From Pasteurella skyensis (lineage in GTDB: Bacteria; Pseudomonadota; Gammaproteobacteria; Enterobacterales; Pasteurellaceae): 64,000 nt of DNA. The notes below the pieces were generated by a model that was not told the DNA's origin, searched no databases, and saw only the letters and a list, made by a program, of their open reading frames with translations. The DNA lies in the NCBI RefSeq assembly GCF_013377295.1, contig NZ_CP016180.1:248001-312000 (forward strand), read 5' to 3'. The position numbers and the translations under genes were made by a program. Positions 1 through 9,440 of the stretch are shown one piece after another (within the stretch, counting starts at the first letter, position 1; every line of letters starts with the position of its first letter).

Positions 1-269
1 TCGATCTTTCACTTTGTGAAATTGACGCTGAAAAAGTGTTGGCAGAAAAAATCATTGCGTTAAATTCAAGCCTTGCACCACTATTTGCTAACGGCGAATA
101 TCAAGCGATTTTAGAACAGTTGGCAAGTTTACGTGATGTGGTGGATACCTTCTTTGATAAAGTAATGGTAAATGCCGAAGATGAAAAACTACGTAATAAC
201 CGTTTAGCGATTTTAGGCTCGCTACAACGCCTATTCTTAAATGTGGCGGATATTTCAGTTTTACAATAA
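1..269 (+). CDS. glyS: Glycyl-tRNA synthetase beta subunit, C-terminal fragment
   Basis: This is the 3' end of a gene that starts left of the window. The open frame runs from the first complete codon at position 3 to TAA at 267-269, about 88 residues. The helical segment with [20 protein letters not shown] and a basic [15 protein letters not shown] stretch matches the anticodon-binding (DALR-like) C-terminus of the bacterial GlyRS beta chain. GlyS pairs with GlyQ to charge tRNA-Gly. The assignment rests on recall of the family pattern; the catalytic part is not visible here. Confidence 0.85.
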   Translation, partial: DLSLCEIDAEKVLAEKIIALNSSLAPLFANGEYQAILEQLASLRDVVDTFFDKVMVNAEDEKLRNNRLAILGSLQRLFLNVADISVLQ

Positions 270-284
270 GTTTATAGAGGGATT

Positions 285-1577
285 ATGAAAAAGAATTTAT
301 TATCTTTGTTCTCTGGTTGTGGCGGAATGGATATTGGTTTTGAAGGTGGATTTAAAGTTTTAAAATCAACTATTAATTCTGATATACATTCTCAGTGGAT
401 AGAAGATGAAGATGATAATTTCTTTTATTTAAAAGATACTATCTTTCAAACAGAATTTGCAAATGATATTAATGAACAAGCAAAAATAACGTGGAATGAT
501 TATTTTTCTAATAAAAGAAATAAGGATTTAAGCAATACTTTTAAAGTTGCAAGTATTGTTGATCTTGTTAAGGATTATCGGAAAGGGAATAAAAATATTT
601 TTCCAGATAGTGTTGATATTGTAACAGGTGGCTTTCCTTGTCAAGATTTTAGTGTTTCAGGTAAAAGAAAAGGATTTAATTCTCATAAAGATCATAATGG
701 AAATATAATAGAAGATTCTATACCTACGAAAGAAACACGGGGGAAGCTTTATATGTGGATGAAGGAAGTCATTGAAATTACATTGCCTAAAATATTTATT
801 GCAGAAAATGTTAAAGGGTTAGCTAATTTAGGAGATATAAAAGATATTATTCAATCAGATTTTTCTTCTATAAATGGAGATAGTTATTTAGTTCTACCAC
901 CACAGATCCTTCATGCTGGTCAGTTTGGTATTCCACAGTCAAGAGAAAGAATATTTTTTATTGGTTTAAAGAAATCTTCTTTAACAGATGAGGCTTTAAA
1001 AGAATTAAGTAAAGAAAATATTGATGAAAAAGTAACACCATACCCTGTTCCAACTCATCGTTTAAATGGGGAATTTCATTTTTCTTCTAAGGCTCATTTA
1101 ATGAAGGAGTTCACTAAGAGTAAAAGTGTATTGCTTGATTTAGAAGAACCAGAACAAAGCGATGATTTATCTCAAAAATTTTATTCAAAAGCTAAATTTA
1201 TGGGAAAACACTGTCAGGGGCAAAAAGAAATTGACTTGAATAAACTTGCTCCAACTATTCGTTCTGAACATCATGGAAATATAGAGTTTAGGCGATTAGA
1301 CATAGAAAATGGTGGAATAATTGTAGACGAGTTAGAAAGAGGATTAAAGCAGAGAAGATTAACACTTAGAGAGTGTGCTAGGATACAAACATTTCCTGAT
1401 AACTTTAATTTTGTTATTTCTAAAAATAAAAATCATACTAAATTTTTTGTTAGCCCAAGCATGGGATATAAGTTAGTTGGTAATGCTGTTCCACCATTAT
1501 TGGCATATCATATTGCTAAAAAAATAGAATCTAATTGGGATTTTTACTTTGGAAAGGAAGAATATGAAAAACAATAA
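285..1577 (+). CDS. DNA (cytosine-5) methyltransferase of a type II restriction-modification system
   Basis: The 430-residue protein transfers a methyl group from S-adenosylmethionine to C5 of cytosine. All main motifs are in order: SAM-binding FSGCGG at residues 9-14, the catalytic GGFPCQ with nucleophile Cys119, ENV at 174-176, QSRER at 218-222, and C-terminal RECARIQTFP and GNAVPP. The region between motif VIII and RECARIQ holds the target-recognition domain; its specificity cannot be read from sequence. The ATG at 285 has an AGAGGG ribosome site. The stop overlaps the next gene, a probable endonuclease, so the two look co-translated. Codons are far more AT-rich than in flanking glyS and ubiH, which suggests horizontal acquisition. 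Confidence 0.93.
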   Translation: MKKNLLSLFSGCGGMDIGFEGGFKVLKSTINSDIHSQWIEDEDDNFFYLKDTIFQTEFANDINEQAKITWNDYFSNKRNKDLSNTFKVASIVDLVKDYRKGNKNIFPDSVDIVTGGFPCQDFSVSGKRKGFNSHKDHNGNIIEDSIPTKETRGKLYMWMKEVIEITLPKIFIAENVKGLANLGDIKDIIQSDFSSINGDSYLVLPPQILHAGQFGIPQSRERIFFIGLKKSSLTDEALKELSKENIDEKVTPYPVPTHRLNGEFHFSSKAHLMKEFTKSKSVLLDLEEPEQSDDLSQKFYSKAKFMGKHCQGQKEIDLNKLAPTIRSEHHGNIEFRRLDIENGGIIVDELERGLKQRRLTLRECARIQTFPDNFNFVISKNKNHTKFFVSPSMGYKLVGNAVPPLLAYHIAKKIESNWDFYFGKEEYEKQ

Positions 1578-2442
1578 TTCTCTACTACAATCTTTTTTAA
1601 CTATTTATTTTCATAAAATAGAGAACTTATTAAATAAAAATTCTAGTGGTTTGAAAGAAGTTAAGTTTCAGTCTAGTGAAGCAAACACGGATGAGCATTT
1701 AAAACTATTTTTTCAGAAATTTTTAATAGAAAATAATTCAATTTTAGATACAGAGATTAAAGAATTAGTTATAAAAATAGATAATTTAGAAGAAACCATT
1801 TCTGTTGATAATCTATATAATTATAAAATAGTGAAAGTTTTACTTCCAGAAGATCTTACTGATGATCAAAAATTAGATATTTCTGAAAGTAAGAAATCAG
1901 TATATACAAATCCAGATTTATATTTGAAAATATCAGATGGAACTAATATTTTTTATGAATCAGTGGAATTAAAATCTACTAAAAATAATAAAATACAAGG
2001 TTCTAGCATTCAACAAGTTTTGCCTTTTGAATGGGTTATTTTCATTAAAAGATCAAATAAGAAGATACAAATAACAACTGGATTTTATATAAATAGTATT
2101 ACAGATAAACTACCGTTTCCAGATAGAAGTCCTAGACCACAAATTGGATTTGATACATTATTAGATTGGAATAATAAATACCGTTTTGTTCAGGAAGACA
2201 GGTTAATAGTAGAAAATAATTTGTCTGTTAATAATGAAAAATTAAGATTATTAGATGATTGGCAAGATTTTTTAACAGCAGAGTGGTTAGAAATAGTTTT
2301 ATCTAAAAATAAAGTTAAAAATGAAAAATGGTTTAATAATACATTAAGAAAATTTGCATTAAAATTATTAGAGTATAATAATACTATTACTGATCAAGAA
2401 AAGAATGAGTTAATTGATAGCCTTTCAAAATTAATTGAATGA
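1564..2442 (+). CDS. Probable type II restriction endonuclease partner of the adjacent methyltransferase
   Basis: I do not recognise the specific family. The protein is about 292 residues from the ATG at 1564, preceded by GGAAAGGAAG; an in-frame TTG at 1549 is possible but lies further inside the methyltransferase gene. The start overlaps the methyltransferase stop by 14 bp. Residues around NPDLYLKI...ESVELKS form a PD-(D/E)xK-like pattern: PD, a spacer of about 16 residues, then E-x-K, the metal-binding signature of many restriction nucleases. Position and co-translation with a C5 methyltransferase support the role. The gene is very AT-rich. Cutting activity is inferred, not shown. Confidence 0.72.
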   Translation: MKNNNSLLQSFLTIYFHKIENLLNKNSSGLKEVKFQSSEANTDEHLKLFFQKFLIENNSILDTEIKELVIKIDNLEETISVDNLYNYKIVKVLLPEDLTDDQKLDISESKKSVYTNPDLYLKISDGTNIFYESVELKSTKNNKIQGSSIQQVLPFEWVIFIKRSNKKIQITTGFYINSITDKLPFPDRSPRPQIGFDTLLDWNNKYRFVQEDRLIVENNLSVNNEKLRLLDDWQDFLTAEWLEIVLSKNKVKNEKWFNNTLRKFALKLLEYNNTITDQEKNELIDSLSKLIE

Positions 2443-2457
2443 GATTATAACTTTTGT

Positions 2458-2505
2458 AAGCGGTAAGATTTAGTAAGAAATTTGCAAAATCTTACCGCTT
2501 TTTTG
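2458..2505. terminator. Paired uptake-signal hairpin / terminator after the R-M genes
   Basis: AAGCGGTAAGAT at 2458-2469 is exactly complementary to ATCTTACCGCTT at 2489-2500, giving a 12-bp stem. The loop contains TTTGCAAA and a short T-run follows. It combines two DNA-uptake cores in inverted orientation and can act as a Rho-independent terminator. It separates the R-M pair from ubiH. Confidence 0.75.
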
Positions 2506-2526
2506 AATGAAAAATTGAGGTGGTAT

Positions 2527-3738
2527 ATGGCTCAGCAATTTGATGTCGTTATCGTCGGTGGTGCGATGACAGGATCGATTTTTGCATTGGCATTGAGTAG
2601 TTTTACGGATCACAAAATGCAAATTGCGATTGTGGAAAAGATCAAACCCGACTTTAAAAGTCAGGGCGGATTTGATGCGAGAAGTATCGCATTGGCACAA
2701 GGAAGTTTGCAAAAATTACAAAAAATTCAACCGCTTGGTACGACAAATTTGAGCGATGTCGTGCGTCGTATTAGCACCTCAATTCAAAAAATTCAGGTTT
2801 CAGATCAACATCATTTTGGTAAAACCACCTTAAAAGCCACCGAAATGCACTTGTCACAACTGGGCGTGGTGGTGGAGTTAGCCAAACTCGGTTTTGAACT
2901 TTTTCAACTTATTCAAAAACATTCTAATATTCAACTTTTCTGCCCTGATACTGTTGCAAATATTGAACGAAATCAGACTGCTTGTGAAATCACGTTAAGC
3001 TCGGGAACGCAGTTAAAATCAGCGTTAATCGTAGCAGCAGACGGTATTCAATCACAAATTGCTAAACAATGTGGTGTGGAAACGGTACAGTTGCGAGATT
3101 ATAATCAATCGGCGATTATTGCGAATGTGGAAATTTCTCAACCCCACCAACAACAAGCCTTTGAGCGTTTTACCTTGCAAGGACCTTTGGCATTATTGCC
3201 ATTGTGTGAAACGGCAGAGGTCAAAAATCAAATGTCGTTAGTGTGGTGTGTCAATGATCCAAATGAATTATTAAGCCTTTCTGATGACGAGTTTTTAGTT
3301 AAATTACAACAAAATTTTGGTTGGAAATTAGGTAAGTTTTTGCGAACCAGTCGTCGTTTTAGTTATCCACTGCAATCCCAAAAAGCCACTTCACACATTC
3401 ATCATCGCTTGGCTATTGTCGGCAATGCGTCACAACTTTTACACCCAGTTGCGGGGCAAGGTTTTAATTTGGGAATGCGAGATTTATTTGAATTAGCGAA
3501 ATTGCTTTCAAGTGCTTTTGTGCAAGGCAATGATTTAGGCGATTATGCTTTGTTAAGTCAATTTGAGAAAAATCGTTTGGCGGATCAGAATAAAATTATC
3601 CGTTCAACTAGCAACTTGATTTCTATTTTTTGTTGTGAGTTTTTACCTATTCAATTGGCGAGAACCTTAGGGTTGATTGGGTTAGACCATTTCAAAATAG
3701 GACGAGAATGTATCTCCAATCGTGCGTTGGGGTGGTAA
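2527..3738 (+). CDS. ubiH: 2-octaprenyl-6-methoxyphenol hydroxylase (ubiquinone biosynthesis)
   Basis: This FAD-dependent aromatic hydroxylase of the ubiquinone pathway is about 403 residues from ATG 2527, which has a GAGGTGG ribosome site. Upstream in-frame codons fall inside the terminator hairpin, so this start is preferred. Visible motifs are an N-terminal Rossmann segment DVVIVGGAMTG (the middle glycine of GxGxxG is Ala), the DG motif LIVAADGIQS, and the FAD-ribityl motif VGNASQLLHPVAGQGFNLG. The FERFTLQGPLALLPL segment and the C-terminal NRALGW match UbiH rather than UbiF or VisC. The stop codon overlaps the start of the next gene (TAATG). Confidence 0.92.
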   Translation: MAQQFDVVIVGGAMTGSIFALALSSFTDHKMQIAIVEKIKPDFKSQGGFDARSIALAQGSLQKLQKIQPLGTTNLSDVVRRISTSIQKIQVSDQHHFGKTTLKATEMHLSQLGVVVELAKLGFELFQLIQKHSNIQLFCPDTVANIERNQTACEITLSSGTQLKSALIVAADGIQSQIAKQCGVETVQLRDYNQSAIIANVEISQPHQQQAFERFTLQGPLALLPLCETAEVKNQMSLVWCVNDPNELLSLSDDEFLVKLQQNFGWKLGKFLRTSRRFSYPLQSQKATSHIHHRLAIVGNASQLLHPVAGQGFNLGMRDLFELAKLLSSAFVQGNDLGDYALLSQFEKNRLADQNKIIRSTSNLISIFCCEFLPIQLARTLGLIGLDHFKIGRECISNRALGW

Positions 3739-4127
3739 TGAATATTTATCATTTTTTTAAAATTGCTGTAATCGTATTTTTTGCATTGATTTCTTTTTGG
3801 ATACTTAGCATAACAACTTTTAATCCAATATCCAATTATGAGGCTATTCATACAGTAAAAAATATAGTGGATAAAGTTCGAACTTATGAATCAAAAATCC
3901 CTCTTTCCAAAGATGAAATAACGCTTTATTATCAAACTATTCATTTATCAAAAGAAGAAATCTCACTGATTGAAAAATATGGGTTACAAATACACAAAAT
4001 AGGAAGTGGTTATGAAGTGACAATTTCTCAAGGATTTGATAAGTGGGTTATTTACAATTCCGAAGATGACTGTTGGTATGGAACTAAAAATATAATTGGT
4101 TTAAAACAATGTTCTAAGAGTTTGTAA
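3738..4127 (+). CDS. Small membrane-anchored protein of unknown function
   Basis: I do not recognise this family. The product is 129 residues from ATG 3738, whose A is the last base of the ubiH stop, so translation is probably coupled. Residues 1 to about 30 form one hydrophobic membrane segment (signal anchor). The rest is a soluble domain with KDEITLYYQTIHLSKEEISL, suggesting a mostly periplasmic protein. A second copy of the ubiH 3' end lies about 80 bp beyond its stop, suggesting that this gene was inserted at the end of ubiH. Base composition is more AT-rich than ubiH. Confidence 0.6.
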   Translation: MNIYHFFKIAVIVFFALISFWILSITTFNPISNYEAIHTVKNIVDKVRTYESKIPLSKDEITLYYQTIHLSKEEISLIEKYGLQIHKIGSGYEVTISQGFDKWVIYNSEDDCWYGTKNIIGLKQCSKSL

Positions 4128-4205
4128 TAATTATCAATGGATAGCCTAATTTTAGCAGTGCTTGGTGGCAGATCATTGTGAATTTATATGAAGTTGTGTG
4201 GTTAA

Positions 4206-4231
4206 TGGCTAATCGTGCATTGGGCTGGTAA
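4206..4231 (+). repeat. Relic duplicate of the ubiH 3' end
   Basis: The 23 bases ending at 4231 match the last 23 bases of ubiH (ending 3738) at 20 positions and encode ANRALGW plus stop, against SNRALGW in the intact gene. The frame is open for only about 28 codons upstream. It probably marks the original ubiH terminus. Confidence 0.55.
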
Positions 4232-4351
4232 AAAATCATTTAAGCGGTAACTTGTTATTAAAAATTTGCAAAAAATTAAAACTAAGTAAACGCTTATTTT
4301 TATAAAAAATTAAAATATCGGTAAAACCTACCCCAATCCTTTAAAAAATGC

Positions 4352-4370
4352 GATAATGATCACCATTTTT
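4352..4370 (+). promoter_or_regulatory. Fur-box-like sequence upstream of rsxA
   Basis: GATAATGATCACCATTTTT agrees with the 19-bp consensus Fur box at 15 positions and lies 17 bp before the rsxA start. Its first six bases (GATAAT) could double as a -10 element. Iron control of this iron-sulfur-rich operon is an inference from this match alone. Confidence 0.4.
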
Positions 4371-4387
4371 GGAGAGTTTGTGGGAAT

Positions 4388-4969
4388 ATGGTCGATTATC
4401 TTTTATTAATTATTAGTACAGCCTTAATTAATAACTTTGTATTAGTAAAGTTTTTAGGGCTTTGCCCTTTTATGGGTGTATCTAAAAAAATAGAAACAGC
4501 GATTGGTATGGGGTTAGCGACAACCTTTGTACTAACCGTTGCGTCACTTTCTGCCTATTTAATTGAAAGCTATATTCTTGCCCCTTTTAATGCACAATTT
4601 TTACGAACCCTTGCGTTTATTCTGATTATTGCGGTCGTCGTACAATTAACAGAAATGTTAGTACATAAAACCAGTCCCGCTCTTTATCGCCTATTAGGTA
4701 TTTATTTACCCTTGATTACCACAAATTGTGCCGTGTTAGGGGTGGCTCTATTAAATGTGAATTTATCCAACAACCTAGTGGAATCAGTATTATATGGTTT
4801 TGGTGCAGCAGCGGGTTTTTCATTAGTCTTAGTGTTATTTGCTGCTTTACGTGAACGTTTAGCCGCCGCAGATGTTCCTCATATTTTTCAAGGATCTTCT
4901 ATTGCATTAATTACCGCTGGGTTGATGTCCCTTGCCTTTATGGGCTTTACAGGGTTGGTTAAAATCTAA
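4388..4969 (+). CDS. rsxA: Rsx/Rnf electron transport complex subunit A
   Basis: This is the integral membrane subunit of the Rsx/Rnf complex, which couples NADH/ferredoxin electron transfer to ion movement and in E. coli keeps SoxR reduced. The 193 residues form about six hydrophobic helices. The segment [20 protein letters not shown] is the conserved N-terminal motif with the iron-sulfur-ligand cysteine shared by RnfA and RnfE. ATG 4388 is preceded by GGAGAG. It is first in a six-gene operon, with its stop overlapping rsxB by one base. Confidence 0.96.
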   Translation: MVDYLLLIISTALINNFVLVKFLGLCPFMGVSKKIETAIGMGLATTFVLTVASLSAYLIESYILAPFNAQFLRTLAFILIIAVVVQLTEMLVHKTSPALYRLLGIYLPLITTNCAVLGVALLNVNLSNNLVESVLYGFGAAAGFSLVLVLFAALRERLAAADVPHIFQGSSIALITAGLMSLAFMGFTGLVKI

Positions 4970-5565
4970 TGCTGACCTATTATGTTATCGCCATTTTAAC
5001 CATTATTGCTCTTATTGTAGGGGCTGTACTTGGTTACGCCTCAATAAAATTAAAGGTTAAAGCCGATCCTATTGTTGAAAAAATTGATGCAATCCTGCCT
5101 CAAAGTCAATGTGCTCAATGTGGTTATCCAGGCTGTAAGCCTTATGCGGAGGCGATTGCCAACGGCGATGATATTACGAAATGTATACCGGGTGGACCTC
5201 CTTTAGTTATTAAAATAGCTGATTTAATGGGCGTTGAACCGCCAGAAATGGAAGGTGAAGCACCAGAAGAAATGGTGGCATTTATTGAAGAAGATATGTG
5301 TATTGGTTGTACTAAGTGTATTCAGGCTTGCCCTGTTGATGCGATTATTGGTACAAATAAAGCAATGCACACCATTATTCCTGAGTTATGTACTGGCTGT
5401 GAGCTTTGTGTTGCACCTTGTCCAACGGATTGTATTAAAATGATAAAATCAAAACAAGCAACACCAAAAAGAAATTGGACACTGGATGAAAACTTGATTA
5501 TTCCTATTGTCAATACCACAGAAATACAAAAGAGAATAGTGGTGGGAGGCGATAATGAAAAATGA
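4969..5565 (+). CDS. rsxB: Rsx/Rnf electron transport complex subunit B (ferredoxin-like)
   Basis: RsxB has one N-terminal membrane helix (residues about 4-26), then a Cx2Cx4C cluster motif at Cys48, Cys51 and Cys56 with Cys72 as likely fourth ligand. Two classical 4Fe-4S motifs follow ([12 protein letters not shown] and [12 protein letters not shown]). It passes electrons between RsxC and membrane subunits. The length of 198 residues is normal. It overlaps rsxA by one base and rsxC by 11 bases, consistent with translational coupling. Confidence 0.96.
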   Translation: MLTYYVIAILTIIALIVGAVLGYASIKLKVKADPIVEKIDAILPQSQCAQCGYPGCKPYAEAIANGDDITKCIPGGPPLVIKIADLMGVEPPEMEGEAPEEMVAFIEEDMCIGCTKCIQACPVDAIIGTNKAMHTIIPELCTGCELCVAPCPTDCIKMIKSKQATPKRNWTLDENLIIPIVNTTEIQKRIVVGGDNEK

Positions 5566-7615
5566 TGCAGTAAGTCGTATCCGCCAAAATAAACTGTGGG
5601 ATTTCCCGGGTGGCATACATCCCCCAGAAATGAAATCGCAATCAAATCAAACGCCTATTAAACGTTTGCCATTGCCAAGCCATTTTTATGTACCAGTAGT
5701 GCAGCATTCTGGTTCTGCGGGGGACTTGATCGTTAAAGAGGGAGATAAAGTTTTAAAAGGACAACCTTTAACTCAAGGTGAGAATTTTAGACAATTACCT
5801 GTTCACTCTCCAACATCAGGACGAGTGATTGCCATTGGTGAACATATTTCAACCAACATCAATGCGTCACCTGAATTAACGGTGGTTATTCAAGCAGATG
5901 GTGAAGATAAATGGTGTGAGCGTTGCCCCATCACTGATTACACTCAATATGATAGCGGTACGATTATTGATAAAATTTACCAAAAAGGTGTTGCAGGGTT
6001 AGGTGGCGCAGTATTTTCAACCTCATCAAAATTACATTATGCGGATACTCGCTGTGAACTGTTGATTATCAATGGTGCAGAGTGTGAGCCTTATATCACC
6101 TGTGATGATCGTTTAATGCAGGATTATACCGCTGAAATGATTGAAGGCATTGAGATTTTACAATATGTATTACAACCTCAAGAAGTGGTTATTGCGATTG
6201 AAGATAATAAACCCAACGCAATTAAAGCGGTACGATCTGCCTTAAAAAATGCAAAAAATATTCAACTGCGTGTTATACCAACTAAATATCCATCAGGATC
6301 ATCGGATCAGCTAGTCCAAGTTTTAACAGGACTTGAAATTCCACAAAGCAAACGTACGATTGAAATGGGCATTGTTATGCACAATGTGGGAACGGCTTAT
6401 GCCGTAAAACGTGCGGTGATGGATGATGAAGCCTTGATTGAACGAGTGGTGACATTAACAGGTAATCGCATTGGGCAAAAAGGCAATGTGTGGGCGAGAT
6501 TAGGTACACCATTAAATTATTTATTGGAACAAGTACAATTTGAAGAAAGCAAATGTTTCCCCGTTTTGATTGGTGGACCTTTAATGGGCTTTAGTGTGCC
6601 AACATTACAAGTGCCAGTAACCAAAACCGTAAACTGTGTGATTGCGCCTAATGTGGATGAATATAGTGATGAAGAGTTAGAGCGTAATTGTATCCGTTGT
6701 TCAATTTGCTCTGATGCCTGTCCAATTGGTTTGTTGCCACAACAACTATATTGGCATTCTCGAGCTAAAGATCACGATAAAGCAAAAGCTTATAATTTGG
6801 ACGCCTGTATTGAATGTGGAATTTGTGCTTTTGTCTGTCCGAGTAATATTCCTTTGGTACAATATTTTAGAGATGAAAAAGCCGAAATTGCTGAAATTGA
6901 GCGTAAAGAAAAACAATCGTTAGAGGCAAAACAACGCTTTGAGGCTCGTGAAGCTCGTTTACAAAAAGAAAAAGAAGCACGAGAAAAACGTATTCAAGAA
7001 GCGGCTGATAAACGTCGTGAACAGATATCAAAACAGCAGGGAGAAGATCCTGTTCAAGCGGCTCTCGCTCGCTTAAAAGCAAAAAAAGAGCAAGCTCAAA
7101 AAGTAGAAATTAAAGCGATTAAAACAACGATTGCAGGTGAGCCAGATAACAGTGAGTTAATGGCACTACGCAAAGCTAGACGCTTAGCCAAACAGCAACA
7201 AGCGGTGACTTCTGAGCAACAATTTGCAAAAAATGAAACTTCACAAACAGAACAAGATCCTCGTAAACTGGCTGTTGCACAAGCCTTAGCAAGAGCCAAA
7301 GCGAAAAAAGAAGCACAACAAAAAGAACAGCAAGCGGTCACTTCTGAGCAACAATTTACAAAAAATGAAACCTCACAAACAGAACAAGATCCTCGTAAAC
7401 TTGCTGTGGCACAAGCATTAGCAAGAGCTAAAGCGAAAAAAGAAGCTCAACAAAAAGAACAGCAAGCGGTCACTTCTGAGAAACAATCTGCAAAAACAGG
7501 CACGACACAAACAGAACAAGACCCTCGTAAACTTGCTGTCGCACAAGCAATAGCAAGAGCTAAAGCAAAAAAAGAAGCACAAAAGAATAATAGAAAGGAA
7601 GATGATAATGTTTAA
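5555..7615 (+). CDS. rsxC: Rsx/Rnf electron transport complex subunit C with repeat-expanded C-terminus
   Basis: This is the NADH- and FMN-binding peripheral subunit, 686 residues. The N-terminus [13 protein letters not shown] and the segments [11 protein letters not shown] and [16 protein letters not shown] are RnfC signatures. Two 4Fe-4S motifs ([12 protein letters not shown] and [12 protein letters not shown]) lie near residues 370-430. After that comes a long Lys/Glu/Ala-rich coiled-coil tail. Its end contains three near-identical 44-residue units, each with [10 protein letters not shown]. Tails of this type are known in enterobacterial RsxC, but copy number varies. Each unit also carries an uptake-signal core in the DNA. 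Confidence 0.95.
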   Translation: MKNDAVSRIRQNKLWDFPGGIHPPEMKSQSNQTPIKRLPLPSHFYVPVVQHSGSAGDLIVKEGDKVLKGQPLTQGENFRQLPVHSPTSGRVIAIGEHISTNINASPELTVVIQADGEDKWCERCPITDYTQYDSGTIIDKIYQKGVAGLGGAVFSTSSKLHYADTRCELLIINGAECEPYITCDDRLMQDYTAEMIEGIEILQYVLQPQEVVIAIEDNKPNAIKAVRSALKNAKNIQLRVIPTKYPSGSSDQLVQVLTGLEIPQSKRTIEMGIVMHNVGTAYAVKRAVMDDEALIERVVTLTGNRIGQKGNVWARLGTPLNYLLEQVQFEESKCFPVLIGGPLMGFSVPTLQVPVTKTVNCVIAPNVDEYSDEELERNCIRCSICSDACPIGLLPQQLYWHSRAKDHDKAKAYNLDACIECGICAFVCPSNIPLVQYFRDEKAEIAEIERKEKQSLEAKQRFEAREARLQKEKEAREKRIQEAADKRREQISKQQGEDPVQAALARLKAKKEQAQKVEIKAIKTTIAGEPDNSELMALRKARRLAKQQQAVTSEQQFAKNETSQTEQDPRKLAVAQALARAKAKKEAQQKEQQAVTSEQQFTKNETSQTEQDPRKLAVAQALARAKAKKEAQQKEQQAVTSEKQSAKTGTTQTEQDPRKLAVAQAIARAKAKKEAQKNNRKEDDNV
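7198..7590 (+). repeat. Three 132-bp tandem repeats in rsxC, each with an uptake-signal core
   Basis: The core AGCGGT recurs at 7201, 7333 and 7465, exactly 132 bp apart (44 codons). Each unit begins with QAVTSE and continues through [10 protein letters not shown] and [10 protein letters not shown]. Each DNA unit starts with a CAAGCGGT(C/G)ACTTCTGAG block followed by a TTTGCAAAA-like block, the arrangement of the Apl-type uptake signal. Confidence 0.85.
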
Positions 7616-8705
7616 AATGGCAAGCTCTCCACATACTCACTCCAGCAATCTCACTGCAAAATTTATGTTATGGGTGATGGGGGCGATGTTACCTGCATTG
7701 GCAATGCAGTGTTACTATTTTGGTTATGGTGTGCTTATTCAAATAGCTATTGCATTGAGTTTGGCGACCGTTATTGAATTGGCTGTTGCAAAATTACGCC
7801 ATAAACCAACCGCTTATTATTTAGCGGATTTGACTGGGTTAGTCACAGCAATGATGTTGGCAATGGCAATTCCACCTTATGCACCTTACTGGATTATTGT
7901 GATTGGAACCTTAGCGGCATTGTTGTTAGCAAAACATTGTTATGGAGGTTTGGGGCAAAATATTTTTAATCCTGCAATGGTAGGCTATGCGTTGTTGTTA
8001 GTTTCTTTCCCAGTACAAATGACCTCGTGGGCTGTTCCTGTTGAACTACTGAAACATCCTCTTAATTTTAGCGATCACTTATCATTAGTTTTTTCAGGAG
8101 TGACTACTCAAGGGATTGATTTGTACCAATTAATCAGTCAAGTTGATGGTGTGTCTCAAGCAACCCCATTAGATAGTGCAAAAACCTTTTATGCTAGTTT
8201 ATGTTCTGATTGTAATCCTGATGTCGCTTATTATGATCTTGTAAAATCGCCAATTTTTATTAAAGGAAGTTGGGATGTTGCACAAGGCTGGTGGCAAGTA
8301 AATGTGGCATTTTTATTGGGTGGATTGGTGTTACTCTATAAACGTATTATTCATTGGCAAATTCCTGTTGCAATGTTAAGTGTGTTCACGTTGTGTGCAT
8401 TCTTAACTGATATGCTCCTTGCTGATGTGACTTCTCACTTAAGTTTTTATGCTCAATTACTTAGTGGAGCAATGATGTTTGGGGCGTTTTTTATTGCAAC
8501 GGATCCTGTCACTGCCTCTACTACTCCTCAAGGTAAGTTAATTTTTGGAGCCTTGATTGGGTTATTACTTTATATCATTCGTTATTATGGAAATTACCCT
8601 GATGCCGTTGCATTTTCTGTTTTACTAGCAAATATTTGTGTTCCATTAATAGATCATTATACTCAACCACGTTTATATGGCACTAAGTTAGGGAAAAGGA
8701 GATAA
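7608..8705 (+). CDS. rsxD: Rsx/Rnf electron transport complex subunit D
   Basis: RsxD is a membrane subunit with covalently bound FMN. From ATG 7608 it is 365 residues and begins [11 protein letters not shown], matching the family N-terminus (xFRIASSPYTH in E. coli); an ATG at 7602 is in frame but lies closer to the AGGAAG ribosome site than usual. About nine hydrophobic helices are visible. The periplasmic region around residues 180-210 contains [13 protein letters not shown], where the S/A-T-P-L context matches the FMN-attachment threonine site. It overlaps the end of rsxC. Confidence 0.94.
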   Translation: MFKMASSPHTHSSNLTAKFMLWVMGAMLPALAMQCYYFGYGVLIQIAIALSLATVIELAVAKLRHKPTAYYLADLTGLVTAMMLAMAIPPYAPYWIIVIGTLAALLLAKHCYGGLGQNIFNPAMVGYALLLVSFPVQMTSWAVPVELLKHPLNFSDHLSLVFSGVTTQGIDLYQLISQVDGVSQATPLDSAKTFYASLCSDCNPDVAYYDLVKSPIFIKGSWDVAQGWWQVNVAFLLGGLVLLYKRIIHWQIPVAMLSVFTLCAFLTDMLLADVTSHLSFYAQLLSGAMMFGAFFIATDPVTASTTPQGKLIFGALIGLLLYIIRYYGNYPDAVAFSVLLANICVPLIDHYTQPRLYGTKLGKRR

Positions 8706-8706
8706 G

Positions 8707-9432
8707 ATGAAACCGTTTAATATTTCAATGCGTTATGCTTTTATCTTAGCAACAGTTGCATTGGTTTGTACTTCTTTTTCTGTGGGTATTTATTGGCTAA
8801 CAAAAGATAAAATTGATAATGTTATCGCACAGCAACAGCGTCAATTTTTAAATGAAGTTATTCCTCAAGAAATAATGGATAACGATATTTTAGCTACTTG
8901 TAAAAAAATACCATTAGCTGATTTTCCTTTTTTAAACAAAATTTATATTGCAAAAAAAGAGAATAAAGTAACCGCTTATGCTATTCAAAGTAGCGCACCC
9001 AATGGCTATGCTGGTGATATTGTATTACTGGAAGGCTTTCAACTTGATCGTTTAGAAAAAAGTGTAAAAGTACTAGGCGTACGAGTATTAACTCATAATG
9101 AAACACCGGGATTGGGAGATAAAATTGATATTAGAATATCAGATTGGATCCTCTCCTTTAATGGAAAAAAACTCAGTTTAAATGAGATTTCCGAAAATAA
9201 ATACGGTGGTAAATATGATCAACTGACAGGAGCAACATTAACGGCCTATCTGTTAGAAAATAATGAAAAACAGTGGTTCGTTAAGAAAGATGGCGGTACT
9301 TTTGATCAGTTTACTGGTGCGACAGTTACACCAAGAGCGGTAGTTAATAATGTACGAGAAAGTGCGAAGTGGTTTGTAACAACCTTACTGTTGCAACCCA
9401 AATTAATTAGAACATTTCCAGATTGTAATTAG
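8707..9432 (+). CDS. rsxG: Rsx/Rnf electron transport complex subunit G with duplicated flavinylation motif
   Basis: RsxG is the periplasmic subunit with one N-terminal membrane helix (residues about 9-31) and a covalently FMN-binding domain. The conserved [10 protein letters not shown] and [10 protein letters not shown] segments are present. The family normally has one FMN-attachment motif, D-x-x-T-G-A-T. Here there are two: DQLTGAT at residues 171-177 and DQFTGAT at 200-206. The second sits in the canonical context (VKKDGG before, TPRAVVN after). The first lies in an insertion of about 26 residues absent from E. coli RsxG as I recall it, making this protein 241 residues instead of about 206. 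The insertion looks like a diverged tandem duplication of the motif. Confidence 0.93.
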   Translation: MKPFNISMRYAFILATVALVCTSFSVGIYWLTKDKIDNVIAQQQRQFLNEVIPQEIMDNDILATCKKIPLADFPFLNKIYIAKKENKVTAYAIQSSAPNGYAGDIVLLEGFQLDRLEKSVKVLGVRVLTHNETPGLGDKIDIRISDWILSFNGKKLSLNEISENKYGGKYDQLTGATLTAYLLENNEKQWFVKKDGGTFDQFTGATVTPRAVVNNVRESAKWFVTTLLLQPKLIRTFPDCN

Positions 9433-9440
9433 GAATAAAA

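Noticed and set aside
2470-2712. 80-codon minus-strand frame over the ubiH start
   Set aside because: It lies antisense to well-supported UbiH coding sequence and the terminator, with low-complexity Cys/His-rich translation.
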